A stretch of 64,000 nt of DNA from Lignipirellula cremea (GTDB lineage Bacteria; Planctomycetota; Planctomycetia; Pirellulales; Pirellulaceae): contig NZ_CP036433.1 of NCBI RefSeq assembly GCF_007751035.1, positions 1,655,001 to 1,719,000 on the forward strand. Reading direction: 5' to 3'. Below the pieces are notes generated by a model, which was not told the DNA's origin, did not search any database, and saw only the letters and a program-made list of their open reading frames with translations. Of this stretch, positions 16,485 to 25,340 are shown piece after piece. Position 1 is the stretch's first letter; every line of letters begins with the position of its first letter. Made by a program: the position numbers and the translations under genes.

Positions 16485-17792
16485 TTAGTTCAGCCGCGGG
16501 TTGAGCCAGTCGGCGTAGTCGAGCTCGTCGCCGCGATCGGCGTAATCGACGATCAGCAGCAAGGCGGCCGCCCCGGTGACATCCAGCTGGATTGGTAGCG
16601 GCTGCTCCCCTCCGCGGACGACCGGACTTTGATAGATGGGCGACCACTCCCCCTGCTGGTTCTGGTACACGCGGAAGATCACGCTGCCCTGACGGCCGGC
16701 TTTCGCATCGACGGCAATCTCGGCGGCGAACCGGGTAAACTTCCCTCCCAGCGGGAATGCCAGCCGACTTCGAGTGTGCATGCCCAACCCTTTAAGATAC
16801 CGGTGACGTCCCACCCGCAACTCTCCGTCGACCACGCTGCGGTCCAGGTGGAACGGCCAGTCCAGCCGCAGATAGGGCGTATGCCGGAAGCCGGCGGCCG
16901 GCAGGTCGGACAGCCACGTAGTCTTCCCGCCGAACGTTTGCACAAAGTTCAGCTCCCGGAAAAAGTCGTCAGCGTCCGCCTGCAGCTCCAGTCCCCCCAG
17001 CAGTGTCAGCCGCGCCGGCGACGCGGGTCGGTCGGCTTGCGCAGAAGCCTGGGAGGCGTAAAGCAGATCGCCATTGCGAAAACCGTAAGCAGTACGCAGA
17101 CCACGGGCGGACGGAGCACTCGCGAGCGCCGGATTCAGCACGACGGCCGTCACTCGATCGCCCTGCAGGTCGACCGGATCGGTCGCCCCGGTGGGACGCG
17201 CCCTCAGCCCCACGGGTAGTCGGGCGGTCGTGTCCGAGGTGTCCGCTTCCAGCAGCACGCCCGTCAGTTCATCGCCGTTGGTCAGCAGCATGCGATCCGA
17301 GCGGCCAGTCGCGGTGCGCAAACGCTGCACCAGCTGGTCCCGCGCCAGCGAGTCGGTCGGGGGCTGGAAGACGACGCCCCGCACCATCTCCAGCGGCAGC
17401 GTCACCTCGCCCCAGAGCTCGGAATAGAAGCTCATGCCGTCGCCGTTCCAGGACAAAAACGAATCCGCAAGAACCAGGCTGCCGTCGACCAGCAGGATCT
17501 GCGAACCGAGATCGCTGTCCGTGCACGCTCCCCAGATCGCCAGCTCTTCGAGAGCGACCTTTCGCTCCCGTCCAGCTGCATCGCCGGGGGCCTGTTCGTC
17601 CGCTTCCGCCGGGTCGTCGACAGCTCCCGGCGGCCGGACGAAGGTAATCTGCCCGGCCGGGTCGATCCGCCCGATGCCGCCGAGGAACCGCTCCCCGCTG
17701 GCCAGCACGGCCTGCCGGTCCGCACCGGCGACGGGCGCCAGCGTGACGGCGACAAGTCCCATCAGACAGACGGCCGAGATCGCGATTTTCAT
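16485..17792 (-). CDS. NPCBM/NEW2 domain-containing exported protein
   Basis: This 435-residue protein has a Sec signal peptide (IAISAVCLMGLVAVTLAPVAGA). The N-terminal two thirds carry beta-rich segments (LASGERFLGGIGRIDPAG, LLTNGDELTGVLLEADTS) like those seen in planctomycete secreted proteins. The C-terminal 150 residues form an NPCBM (novel putative carbohydrate-binding module) domain: YLKGLGMHTRSRLAFPLGGK, FAAEIAVDAKAGRQGSVIF, and a closing LLIVDYADRGDELDYADWL. Carbohydrate binding outside the cytoplasm is expected from the family. It may localise an activity related to the sulfatases elsewhere in the window, but no enzyme domain is visible in it. Confidence 0.88.
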   Translation of the reverse strand: MKIAISAVCLMGLVAVTLAPVAGADRQAVLASGERFLGGIGRIDPAGQITFVRPPGAVDDPAEADEQAPGDAAGRERKVALEELAIWGACTDSDLGSQILLVDGSLVLADSFLSWNGDGMSFYSELWGEVTLPLEMVRGVVFQPPTDSLARDQLVQRLRTATGRSDRMLLTNGDELTGVLLEADTSDTTARLPVGLRARPTGATDPVDLQGDRVTAVVLNPALASAPSARGLRTAYGFRNGDLLYASQASAQADRPASPARLTLLGGLELQADADDFFRELNFVQTFGGKTTWLSDLPAAGFRHTPYLRLDWPFHLDRSVVDGELRVGRHRYLKGLGMHTRSRLAFPLGGKFTRFAAEIAVDAKAGRQGSVIFRVYQNQQGEWSPIYQSPVVRGGEQPLPIQLDVTGAAALLLIVDYADRGDELDYADWLNPRLN

Positions 17793-17951
17793 AGCTGAGG
17801 TTCTCCCGGTCCGTTCGCGGCGGGGCGGCCATGCGTCCGGCGCCCTTTACCTGATTCTAGTCGCTGGCGGGCGGCGACTACAGGTCGAGCGCAGGCAGGA
17901 CGTCCATTTCCTGCGTCGTCCATGTTGGCAGGCGGCAAATTTCGGTCGTAG

Positions 17952-19187
17952 CTACCTTCGCACGCGGTCGATCTCGCGTCGGGGCAACAAATGGCACAGG
18001 CAGCTGCTCAGCAGGGACGCGGACATAAAGAACCAGAAAATCGAAGGCAGTACGTCGAACCGCAGCATCGTGCCGATCACGACGGGCACAATCGCCCCGC
18101 TGATCCCCCAGCTGACGCCCATGGTGATCGAGCTGGCCACCCGCTGGCCGTGCGGCAGAATCTGTTGCCCATAGGCAATATAAACGGGCATCGTCACCCC
18201 CAGCAGCAAGCCGGCAAGGGCCACCAGATAGACCAGCGTCCAGTCAGAGACAAACCCCAGCGAGGCCAGCACAGGCGCCGCGAGCAGCGGGAAAATCCAC
18301 AAAGCGGTGCGCTCCCACTGTGGCCGCAGGAAGGCGGCGCAGGCCATCGCGCCGAAGCCGATTCCGCCCATGAAGGCCGACTGGGCCGCTCCCACCACCG
18401 CGGTCGAGGCGGACGCTTCTTTCAGCAGATAGGCCAGCGCCAGCGGCACGCCCAGGGCGGGCAGGATGCGACTGGCGCCCACGACCAACAGCAAGGCGAT
18501 CATGCCGAAGGGAACTTTCCGGCTTTCCAGGTTCGCCGTTTCCATGGCGGGAGCGTTTCCTCCGGGCGCCATCCGTCGCAATCCCAGCCACAGCATAAAC
18601 AGAATCGGCGCGCCCCAGGCGATGCCCCAGAGCAAGCCGCGGAAGCCCAGTTTGTCGACCATCTGGCCGCTATAGTAAGGTCCGACCGACTGCCCCAGAT
18701 AACCGCACAGGGCAAAAATGGCCATCGCTCGGCTGCGATTGGCGGGAAACAGCGAACCGGCCGTCGCCGCCGCTTCGGGATGAAACGCCGCCACCCCCAG
18801 CCCGCCCAGGATAAACAGGCCGGCCAGCCCGATCGAAGACCCCGCCAGGCCGATGCAGCTCAAACTGAGTATCGCCAGCAGCGGACCGACCCAGATCCAG
18901 TAAGGACTCGGCCGGCGATCGGACCACAGCGCAAAGAACAGCTGCCCAAAAGAGTTGGTCACCGACCAGCAAACGGTGACCCAGAGCAAACCGCCCTCGC
19001 GCAGGTGCAGCGATTCCTCCAGCCCAGGCCAGAGCGGGCTGATCGTGCCGGCCGTCACATCGACCAGAAAATGCGTCGCCGCCAGCAGGCCCAGCGCCAT
19101 CACGGGAGAGACCCACTGCCGGCCGCTGGCTGCAACCGATGGCGAGGTTGGCACAGAGTACGGGTCGATGGTCGGCGTGTTACTCAA
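17952..19187 (-). CDS. MFS transporter, Fsr-like
   Basis: This 411-residue integral membrane protein has about twelve hydrophobic segments in two halves. The segment FFALWSDRRPSPYWIWVG corresponds to the MFS loop 2-3 motif, and GLFILGGLGVAAFHPEAAA resembles the FxxGLGxAxFHPE segment of the fosmidomycin-resistance (Fsr) subgroup. The second half includes AYGQQILPHGQRVASSITMG. The substrate is unknown; efflux of small molecules is an inference from similarity to Fsr. The gene ends 39 bp after the start of the RidA gene upstream on the same strand, so co-transcription is plausible. Confidence 0.88.
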   Translation of the reverse strand: MSNTPTIDPYSVPTSPSVAASGRQWVSPVMALGLLAATHFLVDVTAGTISPLWPGLEESLHLREGGLLWVTVCWSVTNSFGQLFFALWSDRRPSPYWIWVGPLLAILSLSCIGLAGSSIGLAGLFILGGLGVAAFHPEAAATAGSLFPANRSRAMAIFALCGYLGQSVGPYYSGQMVDKLGFRGLLWGIAWGAPILFMLWLGLRRMAPGGNAPAMETANLESRKVPFGMIALLLVVGASRILPALGVPLALAYLLKEASASTAVVGAAQSAFMGGIGFGAMACAAFLRPQWERTALWIFPLLAAPVLASLGFVSDWTLVYLVALAGLLLGVTMPVYIAYGQQILPHGQRVASSITMGVSWGISGAIVPVVIGTMLRFDVLPSIFWFFMSASLLSSCLCHLLPRREIDRVRR

Positions 19188-19226
19188 GGGAAGTCACAAC
19201 GAAAAATCCACTACGGGGAAAGCCTG

Positions 19227-19667
19227 TTAGCTTTTGATCTCAAAGATCGCTTCGACTTCCACGGCGGCGCCGGTGGGCAGGGCGGCGAAACCGAGTGCGC
19301 TGCGGGCGTGGTAGCCGTCCCCTTCTTTCCCGTACAACTCGTGGATCAGGTCCGACGCGCCGTTGATGACCAGGTGCTGGTCGGTAAAGTCGCCGGCCGA
19401 GTACACACAGCCGAGCAGCTTCAGCACGCGCAAGCCTTCCAGGGTGCCATGCTCGTTATGGACCGAACGGAGAATCTTCATCATGCAATCTTTGGCGGCC
19501 GCATAACCCTGTTCGACCGTGACGTCCTTGCCCAGCACGCCCTTTTGGTCGCTGACATGGCCCGAGGTGATCAGCTGATTCCCGCTACGGATGCAAAGAT
19601 TCAAATAGCCGGGCGTCAATGGTTCGAACGAAACCCCAAGCTCTTTTGCCTTCTCATCAATACTCAT
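19227..19667 (-). CDS. RidA family (YjgF/Rid) protein
   Basis: The 146-residue protein carries Rid family features: LCIRSGNQLITSGHVSD, a middle helix QGYAAAKDCMMKILRSVHNE, and the C-terminal active-site stretch HARSALGFAALPTGAAVEVEAIFE with the conserved Arg that binds the carboxylate of enamine/imine substrates. Canonical RidA hydrolyses reactive 2-aminoacrylate intermediates from PLP enzymes. The LGV-FEPLTPGYLN opening indicates the Rid subgroup with a longer N-terminus, so the substrate may differ. It is probably cytoplasmic and trimeric. Confidence 0.93.
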   Translation of the reverse strand: MSIDEKAKELGVSFEPLTPGYLNLCIRSGNQLITSGHVSDQKGVLGKDVTVEQGYAAAKDCMMKILRSVHNEHGTLEGLRVLKLLGCVYSAGDFTDQHLVINGASDLIHELYGKEGDGYHARSALGFAALPTGAAVEVEAIFEIKS

Positions 19668-19779
19668 GACGCTTCCTTATGTTTCCCACAACAGACTTGC
19701 AAACCAATAAACGGCCCGTTTCCGGGCTGGTTAGGATCCTAGAACTCGCCTGCACACCCGTCAACGGCCCGACCGGCCG

Positions 19780-21867
19780 TTATGCTTCGCCGGCTAGCGG
19801 TCCCCAGGGTTCGATTTGCCGTAGCTTTTTCTCCTGGAGGGCCCGATAGCAGTCGGGCAGGTCGAAGTGGGCCAGTACGTTCGGGGGCATGGCCGCCAGC
19901 GGCCAGTGATAGTCTTCCGCCGACGCCAGTTCGCTCCACGAGGTCAACGCGTGCTTCAGGGTGACCTGTTGCACCTTGTCGGACAGCACGCCCGCTAGCG
20001 CGGCCGGCAAGGCTCCCCAGCCATTGCCGGCCAGGTGAATCCGGGTATGGCCCACATCGGCCAGCCAGTCCAGCACGCGGAGTACATCAAACGTGCGCTG
20101 TCCCAGATACGGCCGGTCCAGCATGAGCCCATGGATGGCGTAGAAATAGTCGCTGCCGTAGGCTAACAGGAACGAATCCGTGCCGCAGGTGTCGGGCTGC
20201 GATTCGCCAATACCGCGGACATCGCACGTGTAAAAGGCGGCCTTGGGATTGGCGGCGATCAGCTCTTTCACCAGCGGCTCCGAGCGAAGTTCCGCGTCGG
20301 ACGAATGGTGCGACAGATACAGCACGGCCGGAGCCCCGCCGGCTTGCGGCCGCGAGAACCAGCGTTCCTCGTGCAAGCGATAGACGATCGCCTGCACGCC
20401 CGGCTCGGTATCGACTGCGTAGGCAATCGCCTGCGGCGCGGGGTAGTCGCGGCTGCCCAGCCGATAATAGATCTGATAGTCGGGCGCCGTTTCCGGGGAG
20501 GGCGGCAGTTGCAGCACCTGGGTAATGGCGCCCTGGAGCGCTTTGCCGCTGACCTGGCCGCGGGATTTGGCCAGCCGCTCTGCTTTCTCTCGGGTGAAGT
20601 CGAAAATCGTCCGCACCCCTTCCGCCTCGCCGATCTGGCCGTGGGGCGTGCACCACAGGTCGGCGTCTTTTTCAATCTGCAGCTCCGGTTCTTTGGGCGC
20701 CGGTCCTGCTCCGGTGGCCTGGTGGAACCAGCCGTACATCGCTTCGCGGTTCTCCTGGCTGTAGCCGTGGGTGGTCGGGCCGACGAACCTGCCGACCTGA
20801 TCTTTGGCGCCCAGCAGTTCGTACAAACGCTGCAGCCGGGCGTACGCCTCGTCGCCGCCGCGGACATCGAAGTAGTCGCGTTCCTTCGACAGAATAATGA
20901 CCGGCTTGGGCGCCATCGCCGCCAGGAAGTCGTCGTGATCCAGCCCCAGCGAGATCGCCAGAGGCGGGCACTGCTCGGTATCGGCCGGCAACTCGTTCTG
21001 CAGGTTCCGCAGGAAACTGGTGACAAAGCAGCTGGGCGCCGCCATCGTAAAGCGAGGCTCCACGCCGCACAGCCAGGTCGTCATGGTGCCGCCGCCCGAG
21101 TTGCCCGTTACTCCCAGCTGGTCCTTGTCGATTTCTTTCCGGGTGAGCAGATAATCGAGTGCGCGGACGCCGTCCCAGGCCCGCCAGGCTCCCAGGAATT
21201 CGCCGACCAGGAACTGCTGGTTGCCCGCATGCAGATGCTCATGCACGCCGACGCCGATGTGCGACTTGAGGTTTTCGTCCAGGTACTGCACCCGTTCCCC
21301 CTGGCCGATCGGATCGTACAGCAAACAGGCGTATCCCAGCCGGGCCAGGCTCTGGGCAAATGACTGATAGGCCGGTTCTCCCTTGCCGGTCGTCGAATGG
21401 CCGCACGTTCCGATCACGCCGGGAACGGGCTTGTCGATCCCCAGCGGCAGATACAAATTGGCCGTCACCGGAAAGCCGGGCCGGCTTTCGAAGATCACCT
21501 TTTCGACTTTGTACGTATCCCGTTCCAGGACGCCCGTCACGTTGGCGTTCAGCGGCGTACGTTCCGGTTCCGGGCCGAAGCAGCGGCGAATTTTCCCCTG
21601 GACCGATTTCACGTACGCTTCTGCGTCGGCCTGGTTCTGCAGGCGTTCGAGTCGCCTTTCCTTCCGCTCCAGCGCGGCCTCGACCTGGGCGACCGTCCAG
21701 TTGTGCACCATCCGCGGGTACCGCTGCAGCGGTTCGTAAGTCTCTGCGGCGGACAGGCCGGATGACAGCCCCGCCTGCAGGACCGGGGCGAGCGCCGCCT
21801 GGGCCGCTGTCATGCGGAGCCACTGACGGCGGGAAACAGAACCAGACGATCGGGAATCAGGATGCAT
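19780..21867 (-). CDS. Tat-exported large alpha/beta hydrolase (acetyl xylan esterase-like)
   Basis: The 695-residue protein starts with a twin-arginine signal (SRRQWLRMTAAQAALAP). The first hydrolase core has VIGTCGHSTTGKGEPAYQSF, LLYDPIGQGERVQY and the nucleophile elbow G-N-S257-G-G-G in LGVTGNSGGGTMTTWL, then PKPVIILSKERDYFDVRGG for the acid region and THGYS for a likely catalytic His. The C-terminal part contains a second hydrolase-like segment (YTCDVRGIGESQPD, HLAGNGWGALPAAL) in which the nucleophile Ser is replaced by Trp, so it is probably a non-catalytic duplicate. Esterase activity on acylated glycans is a reasonable inference. Confidence 0.85.
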   Translation of the reverse strand: MHPDSRSSGSVSRRQWLRMTAAQAALAPVLQAGLSSGLSAAETYEPLQRYPRMVHNWTVAQVEAALERKERRLERLQNQADAEAYVKSVQGKIRRCFGPEPERTPLNANVTGVLERDTYKVEKVIFESRPGFPVTANLYLPLGIDKPVPGVIGTCGHSTTGKGEPAYQSFAQSLARLGYACLLYDPIGQGERVQYLDENLKSHIGVGVHEHLHAGNQQFLVGEFLGAWRAWDGVRALDYLLTRKEIDKDQLGVTGNSGGGTMTTWLCGVEPRFTMAAPSCFVTSFLRNLQNELPADTEQCPPLAISLGLDHDDFLAAMAPKPVIILSKERDYFDVRGGDEAYARLQRLYELLGAKDQVGRFVGPTTHGYSQENREAMYGWFHQATGAGPAPKEPELQIEKDADLWCTPHGQIGEAEGVRTIFDFTREKAERLAKSRGQVSGKALQGAITQVLQLPPSPETAPDYQIYYRLGSRDYPAPQAIAYAVDTEPGVQAIVYRLHEERWFSRPQAGGAPAVLYLSHHSSDAELRSEPLVKELIAANPKAAFYTCDVRGIGESQPDTCGTDSFLLAYGSDYFYAIHGLMLDRPYLGQRTFDVLRVLDWLADVGHTRIHLAGNGWGALPAALAGVLSDKVQQVTLKHALTSWSELASAEDYHWPLAAMPPNVLAHFDLPDCYRALQEKKLRQIEPWGPLAGEA

Positions 21868-22216
21868 CGCAAAGTACCTCCAGGCAGATAGCAGAAGAGG
21901 TCGATTGTAGTCGGCCCGTCGCCGCGCCGCAGCCCTTTCCGCGTTGCAGATTGCTGATGATGCTTATTGCTCCCAACAGGCAGCCGAAGTCGCCAGACTT
22001 GGGAGGGAGTATTATGAGCTATCGAAACGGCGGCCAAACTCTTTCGAGCTCCGCTATGGGGTTCTGAGGTCCGGTGGTCTTTGATTTGATCTTTTCCGCA
22101 GGCGCCGGATTATTTCTTGCATCAGCCTGTTTCGATCTGTTCGACAGCAGGACGGCTCGTTTATACTGACGACCGCGTGAAATTGCCTGCCGCTTTCCCT
22201 CCTGCCTCCTGCCGCC
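21868..22216. other. Divergent intergenic region with a palindromic repeat copy
   Basis: The 349 bp between the minus-strand hydrolase and the plus-strand DUF1549 gene hold one copy of the TAGCCGAA-type palindromic repeat (21981-22057). No other gene or structure is recognised. Confidence 0.5.
21981..22057. repeat. Dispersed palindromic intergenic repeat, copy R1
   Basis: It begins CAGCCGAAGTCGCCAGACTT, continues GGGAGGGAGT, and ends with the roughly inverted GGCCAAACTCTTTCGAGCT. It belongs to the same family as the copies at 26515, 50269, 54623 and 54684. Confidence 0.75.
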
Positions 22217-23941
22217 ATGATGCGATCAAACTCCTCTCGTCGGTGGAAAGGGCTGCGTGCTCCGTTCCGTCGCATCGTGTGCTGTCTGGCAACCACATGT
22301 CTGGCGCTGTCGAACCTGGTTGCGTCGGCCTGCGCGGCGGAGCCATTGCATCGGATCATTGACGAGCAGCTGACGGCTGCCCTCGCGGCAGGCGGCGTTC
22401 CGGCGGCCGACATCTGCGACGACGCTGAATTTTTGCGGCGCCTTTACCTGGATCTGACCGGAGTGATCCCGCCGCGGGAGACAGTGCTTGCCTTTCTGGC
22501 GGACGAGAACCCGCAGAAACGGGTCGCGGCGATCGACCGGCTGCTGGCCAGCGAGGCATACGCCCGACGGATGGCGGTCGCTTTTGATGTGATGCTGATG
22601 GAACGGCGCCCGGACAAATATATTACGACGGACGAGTGGCGGGCTTACCTGCAGGCGTCGTTCGCGACGAACAAACCGCTCGACCAGTTGGCTGCCGAAG
22701 TGCTGGGCGCGACAGGACGGGAGCCGGAGTTGCGGCCGGCGGCCCGGTTTTTTCTGGATCGCGAAGTGGAGCAGGACGTGCTGGTTCGCGATATTGGCCG
22801 GCTGTTCCTTGGCGCCGATCTGCAGTGCGCCCAGTGCCATGACCACCCGGACATCGCTGGCTACCTGCATCATCACTATCACGGCCTGGCCGTGTTTGTC
22901 AGCGGCCTGAAAATCTTCAAACGCGAAGGGCAGATCTCCCTGCAGGAGAAGGCCGTCCGCGAGATCGAATTCCTTTCGGTCTTTGACCTGGACAACCCCC
23001 AGAAAACAGGACCGCGGTTGTTCGAAGCGGTCTTCGAAACCCCCGCACTGGTCGTCGGTGAAGAGTACCAGGAGAAGCCTTCCGCCCAGACGCCCATGCT
23101 GCCGAAGTTCAGCCTGCAGCAGCTGCTGGCCCGGCGCCTGCCGAGCGCGGCGACGCCCGCCTTTGGCCGGAACCTGGCGAACCGGTTATGGGCCATGATG
23201 CTGGGCCAGGGACTGGTCGAACCGCTCGACATGCAGCACGCGGACAACCCGCCGTCGCACCCGGAGTTGCTGGCGGCCTTGACGGAGCATCTGGAGGCGA
23301 CCGGTTACGACGCCCGCGATTTTCTCCGCGAGATCGCACTGTCGGACGCCTATCAGCGTTCCAGCCTGTTGCCGGCGGACGTCGATCCGGCGCGCTTGCC
23401 GCCCGAGTCGTTCGGCGTGGCGAACCTGAAAAGCCTGTCGCCCGAACAACTCTTCGACAGCCTGCTCTCGGCCGCCGAAGCCGCCCCGCTGCTGGCCCGC
23501 CAGATCGAGCAAACGCTGCAGGAGGATGCGGCCGCCTACCAGAAACTGCAGGACGATCCGGCCGCCCTGGCCGCGGCGCAATCGCAGGGCCGGGCCGAAC
23601 GTCTGGCCGAGTTTGTGATGCTGTTCGGCAGCCCCCCGGGCCAGCCGGAAGGCCCCTTCCAGGCATCGCTGCCGCAGTCCTTGTTCCTGGCCAACAGCCC
23701 CCTGGTGCAGGACTGGATCGAGCCCGCCGACGACAACCTGGCTGGCCGTCTGCTGGCGGAGCCGGATGCAGAGAAGGTCGCCGACGAACTGTACCTGTGC
23801 GTGCTGTCACGACGCCCGACCGCGGCCGAAAAAGAGCTGGTCCAGCAGCACCTGGAGTCGCGCGGCGAAGCCCGACGACTGGCCGTTACCGAGCTGCTGT
23901 GGGCGACGATCGCCTCCGCCGAGTTCCGCTTTAATCATTAA
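22217..23941 (+). CDS. DUF1549/DUF1553 domain-containing protein
   Basis: The 574-residue protein has an N-terminal signal region (RRIVCCLATTCLALSNLVASACA). A DUF1549 domain follows (FLRRLYLDLTGVIPPRETV, AIDRLLASEAYARRMAVAFD), with a CAQCHDHP motif near residues 203-210 that could attach haem or bind metal. A DUF1553 domain follows (FGRNLANRLWAMMLGQGLVE, DNPPSHPELLAALTEH, REIALSDAYQRSS). In planctomycetes these genes almost always sit beside a DUF1501 gene, as here (DUF1501 starts 53 bp downstream). The family is very abundant in the phylum; the function is unproven but linked to complex polysaccharide use. It is shorter than cytochrome-fused versions of about 800-1000 residues and lacks the PSCyt1 domain. 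Confidence 0.93.
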   Translation: MMRSNSSRRWKGLRAPFRRIVCCLATTCLALSNLVASACAAEPLHRIIDEQLTAALAAGGVPAADICDDAEFLRRLYLDLTGVIPPRETVLAFLADENPQKRVAAIDRLLASEAYARRMAVAFDVMLMERRPDKYITTDEWRAYLQASFATNKPLDQLAAEVLGATGREPELRPAARFFLDREVEQDVLVRDIGRLFLGADLQCAQCHDHPDIAGYLHHHYHGLAVFVSGLKIFKREGQISLQEKAVREIEFLSVFDLDNPQKTGPRLFEAVFETPALVVGEEYQEKPSAQTPMLPKFSLQQLLARRLPSAATPAFGRNLANRLWAMMLGQGLVEPLDMQHADNPPSHPELLAALTEHLEATGYDARDFLREIALSDAYQRSSLLPADVDPARLPPESFGVANLKSLSPEQLFDSLLSAAEAAPLLARQIEQTLQEDAAAYQKLQDDPAALAAAQSQGRAERLAEFVMLFGSPPGQPEGPFQASLPQSLFLANSPLVQDWIEPADDNLAGRLLAEPDAEKVADELYLCVLSRRPTAAEKELVQQHLESRGEARRLAVTELLWATIASAEFRFNH

Positions 23942-23994
23942 CGCAAAACATCAACGCCATCCCGCTTCCCTCCCATTCACGATGAGATGATCGC

Positions 23995-25284
23995 ATGACG
24001 CCTGACCCGGCCTGCAGTTCTCCAGACCACCTGGTTTCTCGTCGCTCAATGCTGGGCAATCTGCTCGCGGGAGCGGCCGGCGTGGGCGCCGTTAGCCAGC
24101 TGATCCATCCGGTCCTGGCGCGGCAAATCGAAGCCCAGCAGAAACGGGTGCTGATCTTCCTGCTCAATGGCGGCCTGAGCCAGCTTGAGTCGTTTGATCC
24201 CAAACCGAACACCGACACCGGCGGCCCGTTCCGCGCGATCCCGACGAGCGTACCCGGGACGCACTTCAGCGAACTGATCCCGCACACCGCAACCGTCGCC
24301 GACAAGCTGGCCGTCGTTCGCAGCGTGTACGCGGAAAAGGTGCCAAACAGCCACGCCGGCGCCCGCGAGTACGTGATCACAGGCCGGCCGCCGCAGCAGG
24401 GGCCGTACCCCTGGATCGGCCCCGTGTATTCCCAGTTGCTGGATCAGGGCGGCGCGTTGCCCGGCAATATCCACATTGCCCCGCAGCGCTGGGGCCCGCG
24501 ACAGGACGCGGCGTTCCTGGGGCCGCAGCACATGTCGCTGGTGCTCAGCGGCGGCCAGCCGCCAGCCAACACGGAACGGCCGGCCCTGTTCGCGGGCGAG
24601 GCCGACGACCCGCGGTACCAGCTCCGCCGACTGGCCGATCAGCGCTTCTCGCAGCGTCGACGCACGGCCCATACGGAAGCGTACCAGTCGTCCTACGACC
24701 AGGCGGCCCAGTTGGTGCGGCAGAAGGATCTGTTCGATGTCAGCCGGGAGTCAGTCGCCGACCAGGAGCGTTACGGTTCGCACGATATGGGCCGCCACTG
24801 CCTGCTGGCCCGACGTCTGCTGGAACAGGGCGTCACGTGCGTGCAGGTGATGCACAGTAACTACGACACCCACATGGAGAACTTCAACTTTCACCTGGAG
24901 CAGCTGGGCGAGTTCGACCGGCCGTTCGCCGCTCTGATCACGGACCTGGAAGATCGCGGCATGCTCGACTCCACGCTGGTGATGGTGGTGACCGAGTTCG
25001 GCCGCACCCCGACCATCCAGGCCGACAACGGCCGCGACCACTGGCAGGATAACTGGTCGGTCGTTCTCGGCGGTTGCGGCATCCAGACCGGCGGCGTGCT
25101 GGGAGCGACGAACGCCAATGGAACCGAGATCACCGATCGCCCCGTGCATGTGGCCGAGCTATTCCACACCTACCTGCGTGCGGTCGGCCTGGATCCCACC
25201 GGGACGCATCAGGTCGGCGGCAACGCCGTGCCAATCGGCGCCCCGGAACGTTCGGCGGTGAAAGAATTGTTACGCACCGTTTGA
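23995..25284 (+). CDS. DUF1501 domain-containing Tat-exported protein
   Basis: This 429-residue protein carries a twin-arginine signal (LVSRRSMLGNLLAGAAGVGA). DUF1501 is distantly related to the alkaline phosphatase/sulfatase superfamily. Visible blocks are IFLLNGGLSQLESFDPKP (metal-binding analogue), LAVVRSVYAEKVPNSHAGAR, GVTCVQVMHSNYDTHMENF, STLVMVVTEFGRTPTI and the terminal NGRDHWQDNWSVVLGGCGIQ with the conserved GRDHW-type His. No formylglycine Cys is present, so it is not a sulfatase in the usual sense. It is organised with the DUF1549 gene upstream and the WD40 gene downstream (57 bp gap), consistent with one operon. Confidence 0.93.
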   Translation: MTPDPACSSPDHLVSRRSMLGNLLAGAAGVGAVSQLIHPVLARQIEAQQKRVLIFLLNGGLSQLESFDPKPNTDTGGPFRAIPTSVPGTHFSELIPHTATVADKLAVVRSVYAEKVPNSHAGAREYVITGRPPQQGPYPWIGPVYSQLLDQGGALPGNIHIAPQRWGPRQDAAFLGPQHMSLVLSGGQPPANTERPALFAGEADDPRYQLRRLADQRFSQRRRTAHTEAYQSSYDQAAQLVRQKDLFDVSRESVADQERYGSHDMGRHCLLARRLLEQGVTCVQVMHSNYDTHMENFNFHLEQLGEFDRPFAALITDLEDRGMLDSTLVMVVTEFGRTPTIQADNGRDHWQDNWSVVLGGCGIQTGGVLGATNANGTEITDRPVHVAELFHTYLRAVGLDPTGTHQVGGNAVPIGAPERSAVKELLRTV

Positions 25285-25340
25285 GGCGGTCGTCTTTCGC
25301 CCTTCCCTTTCCAACTTCGCCCCTGATCCACGAGAAGCAG

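Noticed and set aside
17991-19742. Plus-strand open frame of 583 codons
   Set aside because: Antisense to the MFS and RidA genes; composition is Gln/Arg/His-rich with no motif.
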